Source: an uncultured Croceitalea sp. (lineage in GTDB: Bacteria; Bacteroidota; Bacteroidia; Flavobacteriales; Flavobacteriaceae). From it: DNA of 64,000 bases. A model generated the notes under the pieces. The model was not told the origin of the DNA. It was given only the letters and a program-made list of their open reading frames with translations, and did no database searches. Shown here piece after piece: positions 53,769-63,700 of the stretch (positions within the stretch are counted from its first letter, which is position 1; each line of letters starts with the position of its first letter). Location of the stretch: contig CANMOV010000001.1 in assembly GCA_947499565.1 (NCBI GenBank), forward strand, positions 1,302,001 through 1,366,000. The letters run 5' to 3'. The position numbers and the translations under genes are program-made.

Positions 53769-55205
53769 ATGAATCACAAACATATTTTGCAACATACCAT
53801 TTTTAAAACTATTGGTGCCTGCGCGGATGAATTGGATATGGAAGCCTATGTAATTGGCGGCTTTGTACGAGACTATTTTCTAAAAAGAGGTGATTCTAAA
53901 GATATAGATGTTGTTGCTATTGGCAGTGGTATAAGCCTTGCTCAAAAAGTTGCTTTCAAACTAGAGGGTAAACCAGAAGTAACTATTTTCAAAAATTTTG
54001 GCACAGCGATGCTAAAATATAAAAACTTAGAGCTAGAATTTGTAGGAGCTCGTAAAGAAAGCTATACAAGAGATAGTAGAAACCCCGTTGTTGAAGACGG
54101 CACTTTGGAAGACGATCAAAATAGAAGGGATTTTACTATAAATGCAATGGCATTTAGTTTAAATAAAAGTAAGTTCGGTGATTTACTAGACCCATTCAAT
54201 GGAGTAAAAGACCTAGAAAAACAAATCATACGTACACCTTTAAAACCAGAAATTACGTATTCCGATGACCCGCTTCGTATGATGAGGGCAATACGATTCG
54301 CAACACAGTTAAATTTTACTATCGAATCAAAATCACTTGATGCTATAAGTAAAAATAGGGAGCGAATTAAAATCATATCTAAAGAGCGTGTTGTAGATGA
54401 ACTGCACAAAATATTGCTAGCTGAAAAACCTTCTAAGGGGTTTTCCCTATTAAATAAAACTGGTTTGTTACCCTTAATACTGCCAGAACTAACTGCATTA
54501 CAGGGTATTGAAGAAATTGAAGGTCAGCGACACAAAGATAATTTTTGGCATACCTTGGAAGTAGTAGATAATATTTCCAAAACTACAAACAACCTATGGT
54601 TACGATGGGCAGCACTACTCCATGATATTGGTAAAGCGCCTACAAAGAAATTCCATAAAAAAATTGGGTGGACGTTTCATGCGCATGAGTTTGTAGGTTC
54701 AAAGATGGTATACAAACTATTTAAACGTTTGCGCATGCCTTTGAATGACAAAATGAAGTTTGTTCAAAAAATGGTTTTAATGAGTTCAAGACCTGTTATC
54801 CTTTCTGAAGAACATGTTACCGATTCTGCCGTAAGGCGTTTAGTATTTGATGCTGGAGATTACGTGGATGATTTAATGACGCTATGTGAGGCAGACATTA
54901 CTACAAAAAATGCTAGAAAACTTAAGAAGTATAAAAACAACTTTAAAATAGTTCGAGAAAAAATAGTAGAAGTAGAAGAGCGCGATAAAATTAGAAACTT
55001 TCAACCTCCTGTTACTGGAGAAGAAATAATGCAAACTTTTGGCTTAAAACCATCGAGAGAAATAGGTATTTTAAAAGATGCTATAAAAGAAGCCATTTTA
55101 GAAGGTGAAATAGCTAATGAATACAGTGCTGCATTTAAGTTTATGCTTAAAAAAGGAAAAGAGTTAGGTTTATCGGTAAAAAGCAACAAAGCTTCAAAGT
55201 CTTAA
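53769..55205 (+). CDS. cca: CCA tRNA nucleotidyltransferase with HD domain
   Basis: The enzyme adds or repairs the 3' CCA of tRNAs. The nucleotidyltransferase head has YVIGGFVRDYFLKR and the catalytic DxD in SKDIDVVAIG, followed by RRDFTINAMAFSL and the neck motif PLRMMRAIRFATQLNF. An HD phosphohydrolase domain follows with ALLHDIGKAP. The 478 residues suit the long class II form found in Bacteroidota. The last codons lie inside the left arm of an inverted repeat that encloses the downstream four-helix-bundle gene. Confidence 0.93.
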   Translation: MNHKHILQHTIFKTIGACADELDMEAYVIGGFVRDYFLKRGDSKDIDVVAIGSGISLAQKVAFKLEGKPEVTIFKNFGTAMLKYKNLELEFVGARKESYTRDSRNPVVEDGTLEDDQNRRDFTINAMAFSLNKSKFGDLLDPFNGVKDLEKQIIRTPLKPEITYSDDPLRMMRAIRFATQLNFTIESKSLDAISKNRERIKIISKERVVDELHKILLAEKPSKGFSLLNKTGLLPLILPELTALQGIEEIEGQRHKDNFWHTLEVVDNISKTTNNLWLRWAALLHDIGKAPTKKFHKKIGWTFHAHEFVGSKMVYKLFKRLRMPLNDKMKFVQKMVLMSSRPVILSEEHVTDSAVRRLVFDAGDYVDDLMTLCEADITTKNARKLKKYKNNFKIVREKIVEVEERDKIRNFQPPVTGEEIMQTFGLKPSREIGILKDAIKEAILEGEIANEYSAAFKFMLKKGKELGLSVKSNKASKS

Positions 55206-55610
55206 GGTTCAAAACAAAATTATGTCCACATTTAGAGATTTAAAGATATGGCAGAAAGCAATGATTTTAGTCACTAAAATTTATTTCAAAACTACTAATT
55301 TTCCAAAAGATGAAATTTATGGTTTAACATCTCAAATTAAGAGAAGTTCAATTTCAATCCCCAGTAATATTGCCGAAGGGTATGGAAGAAAAGGCAAAAA
55401 AGATTATTTAAAGTTTTTAAATATTTCAATGAGTTCTTTGTTTGAACTTCAAACTCAAATTGAAATCGCTTTTAACCTGAAATTTCTTTCAAAAAATGAT
55501 TTTGATGAAATTTTTGATAACACAAGAGAGATAGAAAGAATGCTTTCTAGCTTTATAAAAAAGATAGAAGGATGATACTATGCGTCTTTGCAACTATTTA
55601 ACTTTGAAGC
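55191..55610. repeat. 10-bp inverted repeat bracketing the four-helix-bundle gene
   Basis: GCTTCAAAGT at 55191-55200 and its exact complement ACTTTGAAGC at 55601-55610 enclose the gene at 55222-55575. The left arm lies inside the last codons of cca and the right arm just before ctaA. The arms could be the ends of an inserted cassette or a stem in the transcript; no target-site duplication is obvious. Confidence 0.5.
55222..55575 (+). CDS. Four-helix-bundle protein (23S rRNA IVP / Avd-like family)
   Basis: The 117-residue protein has the family pattern: FRDLKIWQKAM at the start, the loop GLTSQIKRSSISIPSNIAEGYGR, and a C-terminal helix (NTREIERMLSSFIKKIEG). Members are encoded in intervening sequences of 23S rRNA genes, as accessory Avd proteins of diversity-generating retroelements, and as standalone genes scattered in Bacteroidota. 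No reverse transcriptase or rRNA is nearby, so this is a standalone copy. It is squeezed between cca and ctaA and bracketed by a 10-bp inverted repeat. Confidence 0.9.
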   Translation: MSTFRDLKIWQKAMILVTKIYFKTTNFPKDEIYGLTSQIKRSSISIPSNIAEGYGRKGKKDYLKFLNISMSSLFELQTQIEIAFNLKFLSKNDFDEIFDNTREIERMLSSFIKKIEG

Positions 55611-55617
55611 CATTTAA

Positions 55618-56655
55618 ATGAAAACTTTCAGAAAACTTGCAAAAATTTCCATAGTTCTTGTTTATTTGGTAATTATCGCTGGTGCCATAGTGCGAATGAC
55701 GGGTAGTGGAATGGGCTGTCCAGATTGGCCTAAATGTTTTGGCTATTACATTCCACCTACGGATGTTGAAACTCTCGAATGGAAACCTGAAAGAACATTT
55801 AAAAAAGGTCAGGTCATAATTTTAAATGAAACTTTGCAAGTTGCTAAAACAGATTTCGTAACCGCCAGCCTATTCAATCCGAATAACTGGGAAGTCTATA
55901 AGAAACATAATTATTCCACCTTTAATGTTTGGCATACTTGGATAGAATATGTTAATCGTCTTTTTGGAGCACTAGCAGGTTTAGCGACATTTATTTTGGC
56001 TATTTACTCTTTAAAATTTTGGAATAAAAAGAAAAGAATTACGCTAATTTCTTGGCTAGTAGTTTTTGGAATGGGATTTCAAGCTTGGCTTGGTGCAACT
56101 GTAGTTTACTCTGTTCTAGAACCAGTTAAAATTACTATTCATATGATTATGGCTCTTGTTATAGTCGCACTAATTCTATACTTAATATTTGAGGTTCATG
56201 AAAGTAATAAGCTACACAAGCATCAAAAACCTATTACCACAATACTAATCTCTTCCTTAATACTTACCCTTATTCAAATCGTATTAGGAACACAAGTAAG
56301 GCAATTTGTAGATGAACAAATAGATATTGTTGGCGAGAACGCTAAAGAACTATGGCTTATAAAGCCTACAATACAATTTTACATACATAGATCATTTTCC
56401 GTTTTAGTAGTAGTATTAAATGGGTATTTATTTTACATCATTAGAAGGAGCAGTCTAGGTTTTGAAAAAATCAACTGGGTAATTGGTCTTATTTTAATTG
56501 AAGTATTAACGGGTATTATAATGTACTACTTAGATTTTCCTTTTGGCAGTCAACCACTACATTTAGTATTGGCTAGTATCTTATTTGGCGTACAATTCTA
56601 TTTAGTATTAGAGGCTCTAAAAGCTTCAAAAAGTCACAAAACTTTGTACCTTTAA
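55618..56655 (+). CDS. ctaA: Heme A synthase, COX15/CtaA family
   Basis: Heme A synthase oxidises heme O to heme A for cytochrome aa3-type oxidases. The 345-residue protein has about eight membrane helices and the start motif IAGAIVRMTGSGMGCPDWPKCFG. Histidine ligands lie in helices 2, 4 and 6 (VWHTWIEYVNRLFG; VKITIHMIMAL; IQFYIHRSFSVL). The insertion in the first periplasmic loop (ETLEWKPERTFKKGQ) is usual for this group. Heme O synthase (ctaB) is not in the window. The transcript may start near the inverted-repeat region. Confidence 0.92.
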   Translation: MKTFRKLAKISIVLVYLVIIAGAIVRMTGSGMGCPDWPKCFGYYIPPTDVETLEWKPERTFKKGQVIILNETLQVAKTDFVTASLFNPNNWEVYKKHNYSTFNVWHTWIEYVNRLFGALAGLATFILAIYSLKFWNKKKRITLISWLVVFGMGFQAWLGATVVYSVLEPVKITIHMIMALVIVALILYLIFEVHESNKLHKHQKPITTILISSLILTLIQIVLGTQVRQFVDEQIDIVGENAKELWLIKPTIQFYIHRSFSVLVVVLNGYLFYIIRRSSLGFEKINWVIGLILIEVLTGIIMYYLDFPFGSQPLHLVLASILFGVQFYLVLEALKASKSHKTLYL

Positions 56656-56675
56656 CCCCATTTTAATTTTTTTTG

Positions 56676-57170
56676 ATGATTTATAAAATCAGGGTTATTC
56701 TTGATACTGAAGAAGATATTTTTAGAGATTTAGAAATCGAAGATTCTAATTCGCTAGAGGAGTTCCATAATGCAATAACGCAAGCTTTTGGATTTATGGG
56801 TAATGAAATGGCTTCATTTTATACATGTGATTCCGAATGGAATCAAGATGAAGAAATTGCGTTGTTTGATATGAGTGAATCTGGCTCCAATGTTCGTTTG
56901 ATGAATGAAACATTTTTGACAGACATATTAACCGAAGAACAGCCAAAACTTATTTATGTATATGATTTCATGAGTATGTGGACCTTTTTTGTGGAGCTGG
57001 CAGATATCGTAGAAAAAGAAGATGGTAGGGTTTACCCTAATGTACTTTTTAGTTTTGGTGAATTACCAGATTCTCCTCCAGAAAAAAGTTTTGAGTCTAA
57101 ACCTTCTGCAGATTTTGATGAAAATTTTGAAAATTATGACGATTTAGATTTTGATGAAAACTGGAATTAA
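56676..57170 (+). CDS. Plasmid pRiA4b ORF-3-like acidic protein
   Basis: The 164-residue protein starts at ATG 56676 with MIYKIRVILDTEEDIFRDLEI. It matches the pRiA4b ORF-3 family of small alpha/beta proteins, with the helix SLEEFHNAITQAFGF and the strand LIYVYDFMSMWTFFVEL. The C-terminus is very acidic and low in complexity (DENFENYDDLDFDENWN), which could reflect protein or metal binding. Function is not known; a link with mobile elements is known only for some family members. It is followed after about 50 nt by a nucleoid-associated gene. Confidence 0.8.
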   Translation: MIYKIRVILDTEEDIFRDLEIEDSNSLEEFHNAITQAFGFMGNEMASFYTCDSEWNQDEEIALFDMSESGSNVRLMNETFLTDILTEEQPKLIYVYDFMSMWTFFVELADIVEKEDGRVYPNVLFSFGELPDSPPEKSFESKPSADFDENFENYDDLDFDENWN

Positions 57171-57219
57171 AATTTTCATAATCTTAAATACTTAAACACA
57201 GTCTTACTCTTTTTATAAC

Positions 57220-58278
57220 ATGCTAAACCTATATCCCACACAAATTGAAAGTGTATCGCTTCACCGAGTCGGTAATAAAAATAAAAACGAACCTATTTTT
57301 TTATCTGCGGAGCCACATACGCTAAATGATGAAATGGCAGGCTTGCTTAAAGAGTATTTTTTTAAACCATTCCGAGAAAAAGAAGAAAATTATTTTAAGT
57401 TTTCTAATGAAGTGGATGTAGAATTTAATGAAGTATATAAATCTATCACCGAAATTTTCGGTGATGCTTCAAAAGTGCATTCCGAGTCAAAAAAAATAAC
57501 CACCTACCTGTATGAACAATCTAACCACCCACATATTAAAAGTGGTGAAGTATATGTTGTTCTATTTTCAGATATGGTTATCAATAATAAAAAAGCTGAT
57601 GCCATTGGTATTTTTAAGAGTGAGTTAAAACACGATTTTCTGCAATTTGAGGAAAAAGGTCAGAATCTTGATATTATTATCCAGCAAGGTATAAATACAA
57701 ATAAATTAGATAAAGGATGTCTTGTCTTTAATCTTGATAAAGAAGAAGGCTACAAAGTGCTCTCCGTAGATAGCAACAGATATGATGCCAAATATTGGCT
57801 TGAAAACTTCTTAGGATTAGAACCATTAACTGATGAAAATTTTTACACTAAAAACTATTTAAAATTCTGCCAAAACTTTGCCAAAGATGTAGTACTTCCT
57901 GCAGAAGACAAACAACAGGAAGTATTGTTCATGAACCGGGCAGTTAACCATTTTGCGAAAAATGATGCTTTTGAGGAAAGTAACTTTTTAAATGAAGTTA
58001 TCGAGAACCCAGAATTGATTCCCGAATTTAAACACTATAAAGTCGAAAAAGGTCCAAAATATAGTATTGAAGATGTTTCCAATTTTGATATTGCTAATAA
58101 AGCTGTTTCTGACGCAAGAAAGAAAATTAAAAACGTTATTAACTTAGATACCAACATCCAGATTAAAATGGACTTTATAAATCCAGAATCTGCTGAAAAG
58201 TTTGTAGAAAAGGGATGGGATGAAGAACGGCAAATGTATTATTATTTGGTATATTTTAATAAAGAACAGAAGAGTTAG
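57220..58278 (+). CDS. Nucleoid-associated protein (NdpA/YejK family)
   Basis: The 352-residue protein has the family's N-terminal region (VSLHRVGNKNKNE), the conserved core with SGEVYVVLFSDMVINNKKADAIGIFKSE and the RAVNHFAKNDAFEESNF block. E. coli YejK is a poorly understood abundant nucleoid protein. There is no signal peptide or membrane segment. It lies between the pRiA4b ORF-3-like gene and mltG on the same strand. Confidence 0.88.
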   Translation: MLNLYPTQIESVSLHRVGNKNKNEPIFLSAEPHTLNDEMAGLLKEYFFKPFREKEENYFKFSNEVDVEFNEVYKSITEIFGDASKVHSESKKITTYLYEQSNHPHIKSGEVYVVLFSDMVINNKKADAIGIFKSELKHDFLQFEEKGQNLDIIIQQGINTNKLDKGCLVFNLDKEEGYKVLSVDSNRYDAKYWLENFLGLEPLTDENFYTKNYLKFCQNFAKDVVLPAEDKQQEVLFMNRAVNHFAKNDAFEESNFLNEVIENPELIPEFKHYKVEKGPKYSIEDVSNFDIANKAVSDARKKIKNVINLDTNIQIKMDFINPESAEKFVEKGWDEERQMYYYLVYFNKEQKS

Positions 58279-58333
58279 AAAGAGGATTAAAAATTGCCCT
58301 ATTTAAATACCGAGATATAAAATATATTTCTAA

Positions 58334-59383
58334 ATGAGGTTCTTACGCCCAGTTACGATTATTTGTCTATTAACCTTCTTTGTTGCTCTGGGATTCGCTT
58401 TTTGGTTGCATAATGCTTTGCATAGTCCGGTAACACATAATAATGCTACAAAGTATATTACCATAGAACAAGGTTCTTCTTCGAATAATATTCTCAAAGT
58501 TTTGGAAGAAAGAGATATCTTACAAGCACCTCTTGCAACAAAAGTCTATTTGCGGTTCTTTAATATAGACGCTAAGATGGAGGCTGGGGATTATAAATTT
58601 CCTTCTCCAATTAGTGCCATAGAGGTAATAAAACAGCTTAAACATGGGAAAAAGCGTACCAAGACACTCACTATTCCTGAAGGTTGGACCAGATTTGAGA
58701 TAGCAAAACGTATTGTTAAAGAGTTTCCTACGACGCCCTTGATGACTGAAAAAGAGATTTTAAAAATGATGGCTGATGTTAGCCTGATTCAAGAAATAGA
58801 TACCCAGGCAGAAAATCTTGAAGGCTATCTTTACCCTAATACATATCAGTTTGAATTGGATACTCATCCAAAGGATGTAATTGTTAAAATGGTACAACAA
58901 TTTAAATCAATCTGGCAACCAGAATGGGATGAGTTGGCCTTAAAAATGGAAAAAACTAAACGAGAAATTCTTGTTATCGCTAGTCTTATTGAAAACGAAA
59001 CAAAAATAAATACCGAACGCAATTCAGTAGCTTCTGTTATTTATAATCGTCTTGAACAGCGAATTCCACTAGGAATAGATGCTACCAATGTATATATTGC
59101 TAAACTTCTTGGTAATTGGGATGGCATAATTCACAAAAGTGATGTTGAGATTGACCATCCCTATAATACTCGAAAAATACTTGGCTTACCACCTGGTCCA
59201 ATCTGCTCACCAAGCAATTCTGCCATTGAAGCGGCACTATATCCCGCAAAGACCGATTACATTTATTACGTTTTAAATGTTCGTGCCAATGACGGTTCAC
59301 ATTACTTTTACGAAAGTGCCGCTAAATTTGCGCAAGGTAAGGCGGATTATCAAAGATGGTTGGCAGACCAACGAGGAAATTAA
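58334..59383 (+). CDS. mltG: Endolytic murein transglycosylase MltG
   Basis: MltG cuts nascent glycan strands and so sets their length. The 349-residue protein has a single N-terminal membrane anchor (ITIICLLTFFVALGFAFWLH). A LysM-like domain follows (TIEQGSSSNNILKVLEERDIL), then the YceG domain with catalytic Glu in SLIENETKI, the ERNSVASVIYNRLEQ helix and IPLGIDATNVYI. The C-terminal YFYESAAKFAQ segment also fits. It acts at the periplasmic face of the inner membrane. The gene stops just before a convergent kinase-like gene. Confidence 0.93.
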   Translation: MRFLRPVTIICLLTFFVALGFAFWLHNALHSPVTHNNATKYITIEQGSSSNNILKVLEERDILQAPLATKVYLRFFNIDAKMEAGDYKFPSPISAIEVIKQLKHGKKRTKTLTIPEGWTRFEIAKRIVKEFPTTPLMTEKEILKMMADVSLIQEIDTQAENLEGYLYPNTYQFELDTHPKDVIVKMVQQFKSIWQPEWDELALKMEKTKREILVIASLIENETKINTERNSVASVIYNRLEQRIPLGIDATNVYIAKLLGNWDGIIHKSDVEIDHPYNTRKILGLPPGPICSPSNSAIEAALYPAKTDYIYYVLNVRANDGSHYFYESAAKFAQGKADYQRWLADQRGN

Positions 59384-59418
59384 TCTCAATAAAAATTACA
59401 ACACAATTTATTTATAGA

Positions 59419-60495
59419 TTAAAACTTCTTTTCAATCAACTGTTTCATGCTAACATCCTCATAATTACGTTTTACAAATTCTAGTGCTGTATCCAACACA
59501 TCACCCATAGTTTTACATCTTTTAAAATCCACATCAAGTGTAAACTCATGTATTTCACCTTTTAGGCGTTCTATATTTTCAGCCAATGAAATTTTATCAG
59601 TCTTAGCGGCATTTATTAATTGATTAATCCGTTTTTCTGAACTTATAATTCGTTTTGCCACAATGGAGCGTTCCTCAATCTTATATTGATCAACAGAATA
59701 CTTTTGTAGTTTAGAACTAACTAGTTCTACCATTTTAAAGTTTTCTTTAAAAAATTGAGGAAGATAGACCTTAAACTTGCCCTCATAACACTGCTGATCA
59801 AAGTCTATAGCTCTAATACGGTATACTACATGATCAAAATCATGCACTGGTACTATTACATAATTATAGGATCTCATATCACCCAACAAACGAATCATAC
59901 ATCGTTCATTAAACTTTACAAATTCCTTCGCTAGCTGAGCTTTTTCAGACTCCGTGCAATTAGGTAACATTTCTTTTATAAAAACATCACCAGGAATACC
60001 TGCTATATGCTCTTCTATTAGTGTATCCTTATAAACCAAAAAGTTTAGATTATATGGGGATAGCATATGCTCCAATTCTAAACCATAAATTCTAGAGGCA
60101 TCTGTTTTTTTTACATAAAAATGGGTGTAATTATCATTAAGAATATTCCTGACTTTTATTCGAAAAGGTTTTGAATTTCCAAATGTGCAATAATCAATAG
60201 CATCAATATTTAAATATTCTAAAATACGATTACTACCATCGGAATGTAAGATAGAATATACCTTTTTTAAGCTTAAATCAATTTCTTCGCGTTCAAAATC
60301 TGAATAAAACACACGCACCCACAAGGTATCCTCATCATTATTATCATAAACAGCCACTGATCCAGAAAAACGCAACAGGTCATCATAGAAAATTGGTATC
60401 TCTATTTTTCTATTGTATCGATTTAAATAAATATCTAATCTTTTTTTAACTGGATATGCCGGTTTTTTCTTCGACATTAATTTTTCTTCGGACAT
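59419..60495 (-). CDS. Conserved protein with a divergent kinase-like core
   Basis: I do not recognise a named family for this 358-residue cytoplasmic protein. The order of motifs resembles a protein-kinase-like phosphotransferase. A lysine in HFYVKKTD (129-130) could be the ATP lysine, and a Glu in YGLELEHML (140 or 142) the helix-C residue. EEHIAGIPGD follows as a hinge. GDMRSYN (Asp206, Asn211) has the D-x4-N spacing of the catalytic loop, and IDFDQQ (231-233) replaces DFG. The N-terminal 110 residues form a beta-rich domain, and the C-terminus is helical. The DFD variant and missing glycine-rich loop make the activity uncertain. It may be transcribed alone, divergently from the large surface protein gene. 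Confidence 0.6.
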   Translation of the reverse strand: MSEEKLMSKKKPAYPVKKRLDIYLNRYNRKIEIPIFYDDLLRFSGSVAVYDNNDEDTLWVRVFYSDFEREEIDLSLKKVYSILHSDGSNRILEYLNIDAIDYCTFGNSKPFRIKVRNILNDNYTHFYVKKTDASRIYGLELEHMLSPYNLNFLVYKDTLIEEHIAGIPGDVFIKEMLPNCTESEKAQLAKEFVKFNERCMIRLLGDMRSYNYVIVPVHDFDHVVYRIRAIDFDQQCYEGKFKVYLPQFFKENFKMVELVSSKLQKYSVDQYKIEERSIVAKRIISSEKRINQLINAAKTDKISLAENIERLKGEIHEFTLDVDFKRCKTMGDVLDTALEFVKRNYEDVSMKQLIEKKF

Positions 60496-60713
60496 AATAA
60501 CAATTACTAGAATATCAGGTTTTTTCCTACAATATGACGTGATTTGATACTCTTCATACCACCAATATTCACAGGGTTTTTAACTCAATTTATGCAATTC
60601 TCTAAGTTACCAACATTATCACAGAGTTTTACAACATAATATTGCCATAATAAGGTTTACGTAGTTTTTTTGTTATTCCACTAAATATGGTGTTATCCCA
60701 AAATATTAGCTAA

Positions 60714-63700
60714 ATGAACAAGAAAATTTTCTTTTTCTTCTTATTGGTAATAGGTTTTAGTCTATCTATAAATGCACAATTAAGTGACCTTCATTATTTA
60801 CCACCATTAAAGCAAGGACAAAATAATGCCGGTATAAGAGAGCAAGCTGTATACCTTTCTACTCCTGAACCTACAACTTTTACAGTTAATGCCTACAGGG
60901 GAACAAATGCAACACCTGTCGCTACATTTAACATTTCTAATGTAAGTCCGGCTGTATACTCCATGAGTAATGGAGATAACAATATTATCCTAGTTAATAA
61001 TGCTAACACCGGTATTGTTCTTAACAATAGCGGACTTCGTTTTGAGTCTCCAAGCGGTAATCGTTTTTACGTAAACTATCGCGGTAGTAGTAGTGCACAA
61101 TCAGCCTCTTTAACTTCAAAAGGTAGGGTTGCTATGGGTACTAGCTTTAAATGGGGAGGTGTCCCTAATAGGGGGCAACATCCATCCAAATCAAATACCC
61201 TAGGTATTATGGCAACTGAGGATAATACAACCATTAACCTTTTTGGATATGATCCTGGTTGTGAATTTAGAGTTGGTGCTAACAGAGCAGGTATCACAGC
61301 TAATACGCATCAAATCACACTAGACGCAAATGAATCATTTGTGTATGAAACCTATATAGGCAATTCACCAACTCAAGCACATGAAGATGGCTGGATTGGA
61401 GCATCCATAGTATCAGATAAAGATATTGTAATAAGTAACGGCTCCATGAACTTTGGCCGTCAAGTAGGAGCAAGTAATCGTGATGCTGGTATTGATCAAC
61501 CTGTACCAGAGAATCGCCTTGGTAAGGAATACGTTTTTGTGCGAGGTAATGGTAATGCAAATGGATGGACAGAATTCCCACTTTTAATTGCAATATCAGA
61601 CAATACTCAAATTTTTGTGAACGGTTCTGCCACTCCTATAGCAACAATTAACAATGGTGATTATTTTGAAATCCCCAGTAACTTGTATTCGTCAAATGCT
61701 GCTGGTGCTAATATGTTGGTGCAAACTTCAAAAGATGTATATGCGTATCAATGTATGGCAGGTGCCACTACCCCATATACGCAAGGTCTAAATTTTGTGG
61801 CACCAGTGAATTGTTTATTACCAGATGTAATGGATAACATTCCTGATATTAGAAATATGGCAGGAACAACTGTCACAGGAGGTATGACTATTATTGCTGC
61901 AGTAAATACCCCAGATGCAAATATTATAGTTAACGATGGTAACGGTCCTGTAACCTTACCTGCTTCTACTCCTGTCGCAGGTTCAACAGACTGGAAGACT
62001 TTTTACATTCCCAACCTAAATGGGGACGTAAGTGTGGTATCCACAGGTCCTATGGCTGTTGGATTTTTTGGTTTTAATGGTGCAAGAGGAGTAGCGGGTT
62101 ATTTCTCCGGCTTTGATACTGTTCCTGAAGTAACCCTAGAAATTCGTGGAGGGAGTGGTTGTTTCGTAGGGTCAGAAATTTTTGAAGCGACAAATAGTAA
62201 TTTTGATGCTTTTCAATGGTATAAAGACGGTGAAATTATTCCAGGGGCTAATAGTCCAATTTATACCCCTGATGGTGCAGGCGAGTACTTTTTAAGAGGT
62301 ACAAAAGGTCCTTGTACCTATGATAGTAACTCTATACTTGGGCTGTATTGCGATCCTGATATTTCCATTGAAAAAACTGTTGATAATTCGGAAATTATGG
62401 AAGGTGAAACAGCGACTTTCACCATTCGAATTCAAAACTGGGGTGTAGGTCCTCTGACCAACTTACAAGTAACAGATAACATTCCAACTGGACTTACTTT
62501 AGTTAATGCGTTTACAATTACTGGAAGTTTCAGCGGAAACACTTGGAACATTGGAACCTTAGATGGCGGAGAAGTGGCCGAGTTAGAACTCGAAGTTAGA
62601 GCTGATGAAATAGACACTTTACCCTTATTAAGCTTAACAAATACAGCTACTCATACCCAGGATCAAACCGATACAAATTTAACGGAGGATAGTCCGTCTG
62701 CAAAAATCGTTGTTCACAATGATTTTGATAATGATGGAATTAGAGATATCGTTGATTTAGATGATGATAACGATGGTGTTTACGATGAAGATGAATGTGA
62801 AACTTTATCATTTAGTATTGCAAGCGGCAGCAGTCATAGTAGTAGTTTAGTAACAGTTGAAAATTATCTTATTCTAGATATTTTTAGTCTAGATAACTCA
62901 TTCAACTTAGATATTAATGGATCTGATATCGCAGGAGAAATTCAATTTCAAACCGGAGCCGGAGGAAACTTTGCTAGATTCTTTGATGGCTTTGGTTATG
63001 GTGAAGATGGAAACGCACAGATTTATTCGTTAACTGGTTCGGAAGGAAGTCCTTTACTAAGAGTTGTAATTAATCAGTCTGGTGAATTTGAGTTATTTGG
63101 AGCAAGAACTTCAAACGGCCCATTAGAACCAATGGTTCTAGCAACACCTGCAAGTGCATTTGCATGGAATCCTTCCGGAAATAATACGATTACAATAGGC
63201 CAAGATGTAGTTGGACCAACAAATATGACCGGTACCCTGCTTACTGCCGGTTGTGATACTGACAATGATGGTTTTCCAAACCATTTAGACTTAGATAGCG
63301 ATGGTGATGGTTGTAGTGATGCAAACGAATTTTACAAAGATGAAAATGCCGACGGTGGAGATGGTGGAGAATTTGGTACTGGTGTCCCAGTTGTAGATTC
63401 TACAGATGGAACCGTTGATGCTGCTTCATATGTGCAAGTATTTGCTCCAGAAATTTTACTAGGTAATACATCGGAAGATTTAGGAGGTACAGATATTAAT
63501 GGACAAAATGTAAGCTTAGGACAAACTTTCAATTATGTTCTTCGTTTTCAAAATACTGGTGACGATAATGCGGTAAACTATAATATAAGAAATATATTGC
63601 CAGATAACGTTACATTAGATAATGTAGATTTTAGCAACGCTCCTGGGACAACGTATACGTATGATGTAGCAACAAAGAATATCAATTTTACTATTCCAAA

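Noticed and set aside
55222-55575. Diversity-generating retroelement
   Set aside because: Only the Avd-like four-helix-bundle protein is present; there is no reverse transcriptase and no template/variable repeat pair nearby.
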